A stretch of 64,000 nt of DNA from Lophius americanus (GCA_037951165.1 JBBDHG010000051.1:7616501-7680500); one strand, 5' to 3'. Shown: positions 1-12,573, numbered from the stretch's first letter. Numbers and translations are program-made. Notes: generated from the letters alone by a model not told the origin.

Positions 1-384
1 TGGTCTTCGAGAGTGAGACCAAAAAAAAGAAACTTTCCCATTCTGGCTTGATTTCATACGTTCATAGTTAATCTGTGGCTGCTGACCACTCATCAGGAGC
101 ATGCAGTATAATATCTGAGAAAGCCAAAGGGGGAGTTTTGCTTTTTCAAAAAGAAAAGTAAAATAATAAATGTATTGGGTTTTTCTTGCTTCATTCCACG
201 ATCGTCAGAGTTTTCATTGTGTGAGCGCTTTCTGCCTTCCTGATCTGGAGTCAGTGGTTTATTTCACCATCAGCATCATATTATCCATTCGTAAAGGCCA
301 TAAGTGTTATATAACAAACTCACTGTTATCCAAAATATATGATTGTCCTGCAAAATCGCTTCAGATGAGCCACCATGTTGATCA
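1..384. other. Intergenic flank, nothing recognised
   Basis: AT-rich sequence with no recognisable exon, RNA gene or repeat. The short ORF across 170-463 runs into the family A repeat that follows and resembles no protein I know. Confidence 0.5.
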
Positions 385-740
385 TTATATCCCCGAAAAG
401 TTGGGGATATTATGGAATCATCGTTGCCGCCGCCACCACAGATCGTTCGTGTTAGGGCGATAACGCAAAAACATTTTCATGGATGGTTTTCAAATGTTAT
501 CCCCTTATAGAACTGAATGCGAAAATGATTTGGATCGATTTTAGGAATGGTCGGTTGTATATCTCCAAAACTAGGGGACGTTAACTCCAAAAGTTGTTGG
601 GCCGTAACTGTTGTTACACTTTTTTTGTATATAACATATTTTGTATATAACATATATATATATATATATATATAACATATTTTACTTTATTGGTTCATAT
701 TTTACTCACTAGGGGGACCTTTCTCAAGATTTTTTTTTAC
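385..740 (+). repeat. Dispersed repeat family A, copy 1
   Basis: It opens with the family head (TATATCCCCGAAAAG, then a GCCGCCGCC stretch), followed by GATAACGCAAAAAC. A diverged 'ACTAGGGGACGTTAACTCC' block comes next, then the body motif TTTTACTCACTAGGGGGA near 700-720. A (TA)n tract at about 652-674 interrupts it. Compared by eye with the other copies in the window, it lacks the 3' module. Family identity is unknown. Confidence 0.7.
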
Positions 741-1796
741 AACAAAAAGTGTGAATGACTGCACAGCCCATGTTTAGGTTAGTCCTACTTGGCAGTCATT
801 TACCATTCAGATAAAAATAAAACAATATGGCTACTGGACAATTGGACAATTGGACATTTAACATCAGTTTGTCGTTGTGTAACCCCTGAATTTTTCCTCG
901 GGAGTCAGAGTCTTATCTGACAATATCCTCCACCATGCCTATCTAGTTATCCATCAGTGGCTAACTTTAATCAAAACCTAGTTAGCATGGTGGCCATTGC
1001 TCTCTGCTGCTGCTATAAGCCCAGCCACCGAGGTCCACAGTCCCTTTGGTGTAGCAGCCATTTATCATTCAGACACAAACTAATTCTCTGGGCTTTTCCT
1101 GCACGGAGGAATTGAGGGAACTTTTTCCTCCCCTTCTTCTAGCTCAGCAGGACAGATGCTGGCGTGGCGCAAAACTAGAGGGTTTATTTCGATCAATATT
1201 CCATTATTAAGGTTAATGTACTTATAATAGGCCTCAGGGTAAGTCTAAATGAAAAAAATAGCAGTTTTGCACAATGGGGATAGAACGCAGTGGGGGGCTG
1301 ATTGAGCAAGATTTAACGTGATGTGTCCCCAAGTCAGATATGAAGACATTGCCGCTAATTGTTAATATGGTGGTAATCTGAAACATCTTACCTGATGCAT
1401 TTCTGAGAAAATCCCAGAAGCGGTGGAGGTCAAAACTGACTGGTAGGTCACACACTATACTTTCGCTCCGAAGACTGAAATGTGTTTCCAACCAATGTTT
1501 TCCTACATCCAACCAAGTATTGCTTGTACTTAAACTTAACCGACGGCCTGTTTTATGTGAAGCACATCATCAATCTTTTCCTGAACCTAACCCCTTATTT
1601 TTGTGCCTAAACTTAAACACAACGCCGTTTCATATTAAGCATGTGTTTGAAAAGCTTTGAGGCAGGAAAGCTTTGCACGTCGGCCACAGACGCCAAAAGG
1701 CACAAAGCATCAGTGTGTGACGGGCCGGGATGATAGTGTGGGTTCAATGACAAATGCAGTCAGAGCTGAAGGATTCTGAAGCCTCGCCCACACTTG
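741..1796. other. Intergenic, no gene seen
   Basis: No exon or RNA gene is visible. A segment near 792-823 (CATTTACCATTCAGA) recurs in diverged form near 1052-1080, and ACAATTGG is tandemly repeated near 838-853. Both suggest old local duplication. Confidence 0.4.
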
Positions 1797-1804
1797 GATT
1801 TTAA

Positions 1805-1865
<61 letters not shown>

Positions 1866-1871
1866 TTAAAA
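1797..1871. repeat. Fold-back (TA)n tract
   Basis: A (TA)n run of about 45 bp is bracketed by inverted arms: GATTTTAACCTTTTTT on the left and AAAAAAGGGTTAAAAT on the right, differing by one G. The whole segment is almost self-complementary and could extrude a cruciform. It may be the core of a small inverted-repeat element or an expanded microsatellite in a palindrome. Confidence 0.75.
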
Positions 1872-3307
1872 TGTTGCGTAGAAAAAATCTTTAAAGACCT
1901 GTTGACTATTTGGTGAAAAGGCGCAAGCCGAAAGTAGCAGAGCGCCCTCTGTTACCTTTTAGTTTATAAAAAATGCTGTTGCAAACATGTATTTCACCTC
2001 CCTTTTGAGGCAGTTATCTGAAACAGCAGGGAACAAGTATATCAGATCCGATCTGGCTGTTAAGCTGATTACTGAAACTTATAGCCTGGTTTTTAATCCC
2101 AAAGTGCTAAAAAGGAAGTTCGAAGAATCTGCGGACGCGGAAGTGACGATTACATAAAAACACCCCGACTTTATGGGGATATAATTAAGCAATAAATGTG
2201 AAGTATGCCACAATAAGAATGACTGACTCTCTCTTTATAATAAACTGACAGAGCAAACAAGAGACCAACCGCTTCTAGGATAGCTGTCCCTTGTTTTTAT
2301 GTAAAGCTTCTTGGTGCTACTCTGTATTCCTCCTCCTTTCTTCTCCAGAAGGAATATGCTTTGGCCGTTGCTGTCTGAATGCGAATTCCAGTTATGGCGT
2401 GTCTGAATCATCGGTATGCAGAGTAGCGTATGTGCTGGGTGGAATCGACGTGCGCCGATTTCTCCCAATAATTGCTCTCGCTTTTGCCTCTGCTCTTCTG
2501 CTTCCCCCTTTTTTTTTTGTTGTCTACCATTGGTAGGGCGTCTCTCAGCTCCTCGTCTTTTCCTTGTCCTTTTCTTATACTATCTAGTCTCCCACTATTT
2601 AGTACACCTCCATTTCCACGTCGTCCTTCACGCACCTTCCTATGCTGTTTCCTTCCTCCATTTTTAATCTTCATTACCATTCTCGGTGTGGCGTTCCTTT
2701 TTCCTCACCTGTAAGACGGGAGCAGAGGAGTACAGAGAGTCCATAATGTCTCTCATGAATAGGTTATGGAGATGTCACTGACACCCCTCTGCATAATATA
2801 TACCTACAGTATACTGCTTATTACCTGCCTCGTCTGCAGCACATACATAAGACCTCAAGTTCATCTCCACTTACTAGATGTCTCCTTAAAATATATGCTA
2901 TTCATGCATAGAAATGAGAGGAGCTCTTCAGAGAATATACTGTATGCACGTCACATCTTCTCTTCACCTACGCTGGATGCCACCCTCACTTATCTGTTTC
3001 CTGTTATTGATTCTCTCCTCTCCGCGTTCCATCGCTCACCTCTGCTCACTGTTCGCACAGCTTTGGATTCTTACTGACTCTTCATATTCTTTCTCCTGTC
3101 ATCTTTACTGCATCATATTTCCTCTTTCTGGACTCTCCAGAACCGTCCCAGTGTGGAGGTGAATCTTTCACCAACAAAATGTTTTTTTCATTACAGCGTC
3201 GTAAACCTTGCCCCTGTCCCCCGGGCAAGGGCCGCAGTGATATGAAGTTAATTTTAGCTTTAAGTCTCCAACTCTCCTGAGCCAGACCTGGTCTGTTTAT
3301 AAAGACA
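1872..3307. other. Intergenic, pyrimidine-rich in part, no gene seen
   Basis: 2470-2720 is strongly pyrimidine-biased on the + strand, which yields overlapping ORFs in several frames. These are low-complexity artefacts rather than coding sequence. No splice-flanked conserved exon is visible. Confidence 0.45.
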
Positions 3308-3645
3308 GAACCAAGCCCATGCTGTCGTCCCCGACAGCCAGGGTACGTCCCTGAAAAGTTCCCAATCCCCTACGTTATGTTAGGAATCCCCCTGATTAAA
3401 CTCCTTATCTTAAATTTGAAGTTCATCCACAGTATTGTTGGAAGAAAAAGCTTCCCTTAGTGAGTAAGATAGGAAATATTAGAGTAAAACACAATGTGTA
3501 CAAGATAGATCTCCTTTACTCGATTCATATGCATTCAATTTGGACTTAATCGGATCAATGGTTGAGAAATTATGTCCCGTGAACTTCTGATGATAAAGTT
3601 CCCCCGTAGTGTCAGAAATATTCAAACCACCTTAAAAAAATGCTG
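3308..3645 (-). repeat. Dispersed repeat family A, copy 2 (inverted)
   Basis: Read on the minus strand it gives the family order: CATAATTTCTCAAC, GATCCGATTAAGTCC, the AGGGGATTGGGAACTTTT block, then the terminal hairpin GCTGTCG-GGGA-CGACAGC near 3323-3341 (7-bp stem). It lies head to head with copy 3, so both 3' ends face outward. Confidence 0.7.
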
Positions 3646-3754
3646 CAGATATTTAAAATCAGAGTATGCAGTTCATCATCTACAGAAGGGATTTAAACTT
3701 AAACAGGTTTCACTTGGATTTATATTTTGGATGTTTTTATTGATTTTAACAGAG

Positions 3755-4355
3755 TTTACTCCAGTAGTTCATATTTTACTCACTAGGGGGAGCTTTTCTT
3801 CCTTTTTTTTTTCATTTTTCAAAACATACCTTCCTTTGTCACATTTTGTCAAAATTTGGTGCACATGAATCGGTTGGACGGAATCATATTTTACTCCAGT
3901 ATCCCTATTTTACACACTGTGGGGTTTCTTTTTCATGAAAAACACTTTTCTGTAGACAACTCAAAAACGATTTAATTGATCTTTTTTTCATACCCACATA
4001 GACCTAAGTGTGGGGAAGAACTGGATTCATTTTCCGAAAGCTGGGTTGTCTATTTCTGACACTAGGAGGCGCTTCATCTCTAGAACTTTTTGGGCTGCAA
4101 TTTCTCAACTTTTCATCTAAATAAGTCCAAATTTGGTGCATATGAATGAACTCGAGGAGAAATATATATATATATCATATTTTACTCCAAAACTTCATAT
4201 TTTACTCACTAGGTGAGAGTTCTTATGAAAGGTAGAGTTTTTCGGATATGACTTCACATTTGATCCGAGGAGTTAAATCTGGAGAATTGCTTGTACGATG
4301 TTTGGGGTCTTTACGGGTATAGAGGCCAACCCTTGCTGTCAGGGACAACAGTGAA
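3755..4355 (+). repeat. Dispersed repeat family A, copy 3 (with internal duplication)
   Basis: The motif CATATTTTACTCACTAGG occurs twice (about 3770 and 4195) and TTTGGTGCAYATGAAT occurs twice (about 3855 and 4133). The middle and 3' modules have therefore been duplicated in tandem. The copy ends with a degraded form of the terminal hairpin near 4335-4350. Confidence 0.7.
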
Positions 4356-6077
4356 GCGTAGTTGTTGAAGGAAGGATACCAGTGAGTATAATAGTTGAAA
4401 GGATAGCTGAAAAAACTGAGCAGAGGAGAAAAAGGAAAGAGGAAGGGTTGTATCTGCCTGCTCCTCTTTTCTGCTGAATAAAGTATGCATGTCTGTCGCA
4501 CGGCTCGCGGCTGACGGCAGAGGTTCCAGCACCAGCACACAGTCTTTTAGTGGGAAGCTGCTCACACACTATTTAGCACAATCGTAAGCGTCTGGTTGCC
4601 AGGCTGCTCTGGCGTTCCACTCCGGGTCTTTGTTAGACAACATATTGATCTTCTCCATAATGTCTCTCAAAACACTCAAACTGGAGGGAGTCCTCTCCGT
4701 GTGTTGCTGCCTCTAAAAGTGTAATTATTTTCCGTAAAGCAACCACGCTAATAACTCCCCTGGTTATGCTCCTGTAAAACAAACCCACTCACCTCACTCT
4801 CATTCAAATACCTCTGTACTGTTTTGTTGTACTTCCCGGACATAATTGTCAGGTCTGTATTTGTTGGCTCCATTTAGGGAAATATACTGCTCCAATTTTC
4901 TAAAGGTATTGCTGATTTTTCTGGGCCTTGAGCAAATGTTTCTGTGACAGCTGCCCAAGTGTCTCAGTTCACGGACTTACGGAACTTCATTCTTGCTTGG
5001 ACTTGGACCCTCCTCCCAGCTTTCAAGACAAATTGTGACTAAACAACGGTCATGACTGGGGTGGCCATCCGTCCAGTTTATTAGTCCAGGTATTAAGTCT
5101 CAGGTGAGATTGCTGAGGAGCTCAGTTTTGCTTTGTCACGCAATTTTTCAGACCCTCTTATTTTATCCCTAAAAAGCGACGTGCGACACTGTTAACGCAA
5201 AAGTGTGATCAACAAATTAAATCAACCAAATGTTTACTGTTGACATCGGCAGGAGAGCTCGCTAAAGTAGCTGACGGCAGCACATTACATTGAGATACAT
5301 ACATACATTTTCTAGAATGTGTCTTGAGCAAAGAAGATCCAATAATTTGATGCAATGGAGAAACAAGATATGGTCACATGGTGTATTGAACACATTTCAT
5401 TGGTTGAAGATTTCTATTTTGGGCTGTTATCTCATAATAATAATAATAATTAACTTGTCATCACGAGATAATAAGTACAGCAACAGTAAATGTAAAAATA
5501 CATAAATATACACACATTAAATAAAGATATTTATTTATAGTATGCCCAAAGAGTCCAAACTCCAGGGAAAAAAACAAAAAACGTTTTCTCGCAATAATGA
5601 GAAAAAACAGGCGGTTTAAAGTTATTATCTGAAAGTTCATCAGAGATCAGGAGTTTCATAACTTTTTTAACTGACTTGAAATCAAAATCATCCTTTCTCA
5701 TGTTTTGTACGGTTTCCTTAACTACTGGGTCATGTGGTCGTGTGCCTCAGAATAAAACCTTAATCAACATTGTGTATATAACAAAACAGTACCGAATGTT
5801 GACTGAGGAGTTTCAATTATTGATAAACGCATCAGATTCCATCCCAATCAAAGTTAAACACATACAGGAATTACAGGATTGCTGTGGTTTTGGGTACCGT
5901 GTTTGTTAAGGTCATTATTAGGTCAATTTGCTGTTTTCATTCACTGTTTCTCTCATATTTCTTGCGGTTTGCTTGACTTCCGGTCATTGCCACGGCAACG
6001 GCAATATAGCTGCTTGTTTTCTGTTGATAACGAGATAATTGTCTCCTTATGGGAAAGATCGGTTGCATGTTCGTGAC
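4356..6077. other. Intergenic, no gene seen
   Basis: Unique-looking AT-rich sequence with a short (TAA)n microsatellite at about 5433-5450. No coding exon or structured RNA is recognised. Confidence 0.4.
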
Positions 6078-6345
6078 ATATGGGGGACCTTTATCTCCAT
6101 AAATGTTTGGGCCATATTTTTCTCAAGCGGACAGATTTCCTCCACATTTGGTGCGTATGAATCCACCCCAGGACATCTGTCTTGTAAATATCATACTTCA
6201 GTCTCGTAGCTCAATTTTTTACTTTGTACATAACTTTGCATTTAATTTGAGGAGTTTAATCAGGGGGATTGCTTCTACAACGCAGGGGATTGGGGACTTC
6301 TTTTGGGGGCTATAACCTGGTCCACGAGACATGGCTTGGATATCA
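6078..6345 (+). repeat. Dispersed repeat family A, copy 4
   Basis: Contains the diverged CTTTATCTCC...GGGCCATA block, ACATTTGGTGCGTATGAAT, and the 3' module (AATTTGAGGAGTTTAATC, then CAACGCAGGGGATTGGGG). The terminal hairpin is degraded. Recognised only by comparison with the other copies in the window. Confidence 0.65.
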
Positions 6346-7579
6346 CGAGCTGCTGAACTCACCAGGCTGAGAAGGTCTAAAGAGGCTAAAAACTGTGACT
6401 CCTAAACTGTAGCCAGCCTCTGCAGAGTCTGCCAAATATTAAAGCTGAGATGTCAGATATTTCTTTACTTCTGCTAATGGAGTTTAGACTATACTCTCGC
6501 CTGCAGGTCCACCACGCCGGACTGAATCAGTACGGAAATGTTGAACAGTTGCTGCAGGAGCTCACTAAAACTCTCATTAACATTAATGCTGCGTGATGAC
6601 TCGCCTTTGTCATCAGTCACTTTCATGTATGTCACATAATGTTTCAGTTCACTGAATTCATCTTCAAATACAGAGTTATTAGACTCCAAAGCTATTTGCT
6701 GGAATTTTCAGGATTTAATTATTGATCCAAGAGACGTTGTGTGAAGTTCCACTTCCAAAATCGGGTTAATGGGGGTTTATCCAACAGATAGTTCACCTTT
6801 CTCATATTCACAGTCTCAATTACCTGCTCAACGGTCTTGAACATCAACGGATATCAGCTGCGCTCAATCAGGCAGCCTCATCCATCCAATCAGTGTCACA
6901 CCTGCATAATGAGCCCATCACCATCCGCTGCTCTTAAATATGACTCTCTCTCCATCCATCTAGTTCTTTTTGCTGCTGCTTCGCTCACCCTCCACCTCCC
7001 ATCTTGAACTCGTCCACGCAGTCTGTCATTCATCAGCCTCAGCAGAGTCATCAGCAACCACCACCAGTATCCATAATCCAATGGTAGGATATTCCATTCT
7101 GCTGCTCAGGAGAGAGCCGCTTCAAATCTCAATCTCCCCAAAGACTCTGAGCACCAAAGACTCTCTAATAGACAAATTATCACACATCATCAGTTCTTAT
7201 AAATTATTTATCTTTTCTTCATTCTGTTCTATCTTAATGAAATTTGTATAGAACCAAACCACAACAAAATTTCTTATAATGGACTTTTGAAAACCAGCAG
7301 GCGTAGACTGTATTCTTTATTCTACAAGGACCCAACGAGTCCAACGAGTCCAACAAGAGCAAGAATTTGGCCAAAAAGGAAATAAAATTTAACTTCCTTT
7401 TGACAGGCAAAAATCTGAAACCCAGACTCACGGTTGGCGGCATTCTGCCCTGACCCCCTGGGTTGAGAGCGCATGAGAGATTTGTACAGTAACAACAATA
7501 AAATCCGGATGAATGCATTCAGTAACTCTATCGCCAGGGGACTAGAGTCCAATACGCACACTGAGGGAGTGCTTTCAAC
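6346..7579. other. Intergenic, no gene seen
   Basis: No exon or RNA gene is recognised. At 7331-7355 there is a short imperfect direct repeat of GTCCAACGA-like units. Confidence 0.4.
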
Positions 7580-7930
7580 TAGTCAACAATTGGACGTGCC
7601 TGAATTTCCTTCAGCTGAACAAAGGAAAAAACTGAAGTCATAGTTCTTTGGAGCTATAAAGGTTAATGTTTAAAAGCTCAAACCAAGCCAGAAATCTGTG
7701 TGTGGTTATGGACTATGACCGGAGTTTTAACAGCCATATTAAGACCATTACAAAGACCGGCTACGAGAAGCAGCGGTCAGTTTTTATGCACCAAATATTT
7801 GGAACAAGCTCCCAGAAAACTGCTGAAAACCGTTTTCAAATCAATATTTAAAACTTTCCTATTCGCGACTGCCTTTTATTTCTGTCTCTCCTATGACTAC
7901 TGTAATAATAGCGTTATATCACTGTAAAAA
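7580..7930 (+). mobile_element. Decayed L2/Maui-like LINE, ORF2 C-terminal fragment
   Basis: Translation in shifting frames gives LINE reverse-transcriptase downstream signatures. These are 'QLNKGKTEVIVFG'-like around 7612-7645, 'NQARNLCVVMDYDRSFNSHI' near 7680-7740, and 'IWNKLPEN' near 7795-7820. A hydrophobic 'KTFLFATAFYF'-like tail follows. The order matches the end of L2/Maui-type non-LTR retrotransposons in fish as I recall them. Several frameshifts and stops make it a dead remnant. The clade assignment is from memory and moderate. Confidence 0.75.
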
Positions 7931-8884
7931 CAGTATTAATAATGATGATAATAATATGTGGTCCATTTCTATCTCTGTATGATTGTGTGTGTGTTTTCCA
8001 GCGTTGCAGCAAATGATATAGTTCACTCATTTTGACATGCGGGGAAATTAGCCCTGCTCTCTGCTTGATGCTGCGTCTAGATTAGATTCAACTGTGGTTA
8101 TCCAGAGATTTCAAGGGCTTTAGAGGCGAAGCTTCATCTCTGCTCAAATAGTCCGACCTCACACCTGCAGTCATGATACGATGCTGCTGCCGCTGCCTTT
8201 ATTTTTACAATTTCTCAAAGCCCTGCTACATGTTGATCAGTGTGAGATCCACGATGAAAACTTCTGAATCAACACATGGTCGAAGCAGGCCGTCGATCCT
8301 GTTCCTGTCAGTGCCGACAGGTCGACTCGCCAGAGAGTAGGTGACGCGTTCCAAACACAAGACATTTTACTTTGATGTCAAGAGAATGTGAGCTTAGATA
8401 CTTGACTGGTGAGCACCCAGAGGACCGTCTGAGTTCCAGTCGACCCAGACAGATTGAAGCATGAGAAAAGCCAAGATTTACAGGGAGAAGCAGAGGCGGC
8501 TAAGGAGACTAACAGCTGAGGCGACCGCGTCCTGTGCAGTATCGGTCTCCGTGGGAGGTCTACTCAGTGCATCTGTGCTTTTCTTTAGCTGCGTTCTGAC
8601 CTCAAAAATCAAACAATAGCTGCATTTTTTTTTGTTTTATATCTAAATGTTAGGTCTGTTCTCGCAGAATGTTGACATCAAATCTCCTCTCAGGTCAGGC
8701 CATTTGCAGTGTGGAATCTAATGCAGTTTGTCTTGGTTACAAACACCCTTGTGTGCTGTACCTCACATCACCCTACCTGCTTGTAGACCAGTGGTTCTCA
8801 GCTTGCTTTTGCTCCTTTCATGCCCGTAATAATATATACTGAATGCAACAAGAATGTTCTCAACCAAGAAGCTTTTCTCAAAAT
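7931..8884. other. Intergenic, no gene seen
   Basis: No recognisable exon, RNA gene or repeat apart from short AT-rich runs. Confidence 0.4.
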
Positions 8885-9191
8885 CATTTATATCCCTGTA
8901 GAGTGGGGGATATTATTGAATCATCATCGCCGCCGCCGCGTCTGCCGCAGATCTTAAGTTTAAACGCCATAACTCAAAAACTGTTTCAATGGCTCATTTT
9001 CAAATTGAGTGCCCACACAGACCTTAGTGTGAGGAAGAACTGGATTGATAGTGGGTTATGCGAGAGGGAGCTTTAGATTCAAAAGATTGAATGGACTCTC
9101 AGAGATCTATATTGTATATACTGTATTATTTTGTTCTAATCGTTCATATTTTACTCACTAGGGGGAATATTGTTTTATAAAAAACATTGTT
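8885..9191 (+). repeat. Dispersed repeat family A, copy 5
   Basis: It begins TCATTTATATCCC, followed by GTGGGGGATATTATTGAATC, a CGCCGCCGCCGC stretch, TAGTGTGAGGAAGAACTGGA and TTTTACTCACTAGGGGGA. It has no 3' module and runs directly into a family B array. Confidence 0.75.
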
Positions 9192-9340
9192 TAATAATCT
9201 ATGATGTTATGACGTAGAATAATCTATCATGTTACAACGTGAAAATAATCTATGATGTTACGACGTGACAATGATCTATCACGTTATAAGGTGATTCTGG
9301 AATATTTTTATTTTCTGGCATGACAGCAAAGCGCCTCTGT
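9192..9340 (+). repeat. Palindromic-unit array, family B, copy 1
   Basis: Four tandem units of roughly 35 bp are built around GATGTTACGACGTGA / ATCACGTTATAAGGTGA, alternating with 'AATCTATSATGTTA'. The array is capped on the right by TTTATTTTCTGGCATGACAG and an AAAGCGCCTC block, the same cap seen on the other family B copies. It abuts family A copy 5. Confidence 0.75.
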
Positions 9341-10249
9341 GTCTTTCAACCACGATAACCTTTTAAATGTCAGCCTGGCAAGGTCGTCAACGTCCCAGAC
9401 CTTTTTGGAAGCTGAAATCGATTTTGTTTTCCGTTTGATTGCTTCGTACCTTTGAGCCGAGTGGGGTTCAGTGTTTAAAACATTTGGCCGACCAATGTGG
9501 GAGTGTGAAATTCCTTAAGTGAGGCCAAAGCATGAAAATCAGCAGAACTGCAGGTTTTTATTAAGTCATGTCTGCCTCAAAGACAAATGGTCATTTATTT
9601 CCTTATTTCAAAGTAATCGTCTTGTCAGCACAGATTTTTTTTTTTTTTTGTTGTTGTTGTTTTACTTGTAATTCTACCTACCTATTAACCTTTATAAAAA
9701 TTGTAACTTTGATGATTACATCTTTCAATACAAACACTCAGAAAAATATATACATATCTATTTATGGTATCGATATTTCTTTACTTGCGTATCAATTCCT
9801 TTACATCTTTTTTAAGACACTGTGAAATATATCAGTCCATGTCATTCATGTATTGGAACTGCTATGGAGACTAAGGAAAATTACCTTTAGTGACAAAAGG
9901 ACAAACTGAAAAATCCGCATTTCATGTGTTTAAAATCAAGGATGAACTTCCCCTAGCATTTAAATGCCAGCAAGGTTCCTCACGAGTTAATCTCTCTACT
10001 GATCTGTGGCTGTAAAACTCATTAGGTAGATCCAGTGAATGTAGAGTATGCAGAGTTGACTTTGCTTGTTTAAATTAGAAACAGATTATAGATCTGCTGC
10101 CAAGAACATGTAATTCCTCTGAGCCACTCTGAACGTGCAGTAGTTTGAAATCTAACTGTGAAATGGAAAAAATGTCTTCCGCAGTCATCAATGAGCAAAA
10201 ATTATGAAAGCATTTTGCTGTTATGCCAGTTAATTTAAAAAAAATCAGT
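9341..10249. other. Intergenic, no gene seen
   Basis: AT-rich with a poly-T/TTG run near 9637-9661. No exon or RNA gene is recognised. Confidence 0.4.
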
Positions 10250-10850
10250 ATCATGTAATGAGGTGAAAGATAATTTCCACATTTTACATGTTAAATATTG
10301 GTAATATAAATGTGACAATTTTCATATTTTCAAATGAAAGTTTTCACGTTGTATCGTGATAGAACATTTCCACGTTTATTTTCATGTAAAAACGTGAAAA
10401 ATCCTCACATTATAAAGCTAAAAAAAAATCTATCAGGATGTAATGTAAACATTTTCACTTAAAAACCTGAAACGTTTCACCTTATAATGAAAGTTTTCAC
10501 GTAAAAACATGAGAATTATCGCAATATAGTGATATAAACCATGTAAAAATGAGAAAAATATCACACTATAATGTGATAAATATCATGTATAAAGGTGAAA
10601 ATTATCAAGTTATAATGTGAAAATTACCATGTTAAAACATTAAAATTATACTATCTAAATTACACTATATTATTAAACTATCATGTTATGAAGTGATAAT
10701 TATCGTGTAAAAACATCTAAATTATCATGTTCTAACATGACAATTACAACGGTTTAAAATAAATGATTTTAAAGCGTTGAAATTTTCCCATTATAACGTG
10801 ATACTGACATATTTTAATTTTCTGGCATGGCAGGAAAGCGCTTCCGTAAA
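10250..10850 (+). repeat. Palindromic-unit array, family B, copy 2 (long)
   Basis: About 550 bp of degenerate units of the type TTTTCACGTTATAACGTGA, spaced roughly 35 bp apart, several nearly self-complementary. The array ends with AATTTTCTGGCATGGCAGG and AAAGCGCTTCCGTA (10814-10848). No coding potential is visible. Confidence 0.8.
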
Positions 10851-11788
10851 AAGTGTTATTATTAATTCATGTGTTTAGGCAAACTGCTGTCTACAAAACA
10901 CAATGACAAAAATCTGCTCATCCCTCCAAAACTATGACGTATGTCCCGCTGGAAATACTTTTTTCTTTCAGGCGTCCTCCACCCATATGAAGAACTGAAT
11001 CTGGGTTACATTCACTTGAATCGAATGAGGAGCTACAACTCCTTCAAAAGTACTTATTTTCCTCTTCAGACAGCATACGCTGAGCAGAGTTTGGCGTTTG
11101 GCAGCTGCTCTTTGATGCCTCCGAAACAGTTTGGATTAAATATATTCCTTCTTCACTGACACGTCCTTCCAGAAGAAAAAATAAGCAAACAAGGGTCTAA
11201 TCTCATGCATTATTCATAGATCTCAGAAGACATTCTTTCTCTGCTCAGAAGCCGCCGTGGGACCTGAGTGGGAATCCAAAGATGTGAAGAAACACGGAGA
11301 TGCTCCTTCAAGCTGTCAGGTGTTCTTCTGTGTCTCTGGAGTCACAACTTTGTTATGGTTATAAAGGAAGGAGGTATGTTTCTGCACACCTACGGAGCCT
11401 AGGAACTCTTTTTGTCTCCCAGCACTGTGTTGTCTCACATGTTTCCTGTAAATGAAATGTGTCGCAGCATGAATATTAGATTCAGAGAAAATCGGTTTTG
11501 GGGCGGGGAAACAAAAAATCAAGTCTAATTTCTGCAGACTTGATGTTTCTTGTCAATTTTCTTTTGTTGTAGTTTCTTTCCCCAACAAGACGACCCCGGC
11601 GCTGCTCATTAGAATGTTCTTCCTTCCCCTAGTGGCTTTCCAGCGCTTCTCACCCAACCGCTGCCATGTTGTTCACACAGCCACAGCTAACCATCCCACC
11701 GGGGACCCCAAACGAAGAGTAGGGGCCACTCACAGCAGACATTGTTCACACAGAAAGCCGCAGGCGTGCGAAATAATCAGAATGTTGA
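10851..11788. other. Intergenic, no gene seen
   Basis: No exon or RNA gene is recognised. The ORFs across 10941-11159 and 11316-11522 have no recognisable family features. Confidence 0.4.
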
Positions 11789-12345
11789 ACAGTAGCTGGG
11801 TTTACATGGACAACCTTATTCCGGAAAAGGTGCTTAATCGGAAAGAATATGCTGCATGTAAACGCCCTTTCTGAAAGAAAAGCCCCCCTCTGAATGAGAT
11901 TTCATTCCGTTGGAAGGAGGTAGTCTAAGTCCTTTGGGAAAGCCTTTTTCCGATCTCCAGTTGCTGCATGTGAACACTGTTTCGGAAAGTTCCCCGTTCA
12001 GATTATATGACGTGACATAGTGCTCCGCTGAGTTCTTTAAGCCCCGCAATTCATTTTAAATACGATTAGCGATTTCAAAACAATATCTGCATCGGAAAGT
12101 CATTTACTCATGCAACTTTGAAAGAGTTAAAGATATTTGGACGCTTAGACGGACGGAGGAGACACTTCCGCCCGGGCCCTCTTTGTGGTATTCTTCTTCT
12201 GGGCGCTTATTCAGCACCCAGCTCACCATAGCGTCATCACCACCTTATGAACAGGTGTGTGGATGGTCTGGGCATGTGTGAAAGCTGTTTTTGATTAGAT
12301 GAGTCAATGCATGTAAACACCGGAGCGGAGAAGATCACAGGTCAT
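11789..12345 (-). mobile_element. MITE-like element H, partial copy
   Basis: It starts with AGCTGGGTTTACATGGACAA. Inside are CTGCATGTAAACGCC, GGAAGGAGGTAGTC and CCTTTTTCCGATC. These blocks match, in reverse complement, the interior and right end of the element at 39578-40632. Recurrent 'catgtaaac' motifs occur in both. Its right boundary is unclear because a family B array follows. The superfamily is not identified. Confidence 0.6.
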
Positions 12346-12362
12346 ATAATACGATAAGTCTC

Positions 12363-12493
12363 TCGTCACGTGACCATAGATCATTTTCACATTATAACGT
12401 GACACGTTTCATGTTTTTACAGGAAAATGATCATGTTATAATGCAATACTTGTATTTTTTATTTTCCTGTCATGACCGTGATGTGCTTCCATA
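12363..12493 (+). repeat. Palindromic-unit array, family B, copy 3 (short)
   Basis: Units such as CATTATAACGTGAC and TCATGTTATAATG lead into a diverged cap, TTATTTTCCTGTCATGAC, ending with GTGCTTCCATA. Unit spacing and cap order match copies 1 and 2. Confidence 0.65.
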
Positions 12494-12573
12494 CTAAGTA
12501 CAGGCTTCTTTTCTTTTCATTAAGTGCTGACTATATGAGTTTGATGACTGTGTGTCTGCTTCTACTGTTCATG

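Noticed and set aside
2408..2714. Several overlapping ORFs on both strands
   Set aside because: They arise from a pyrimidine-biased, low-complexity stretch.
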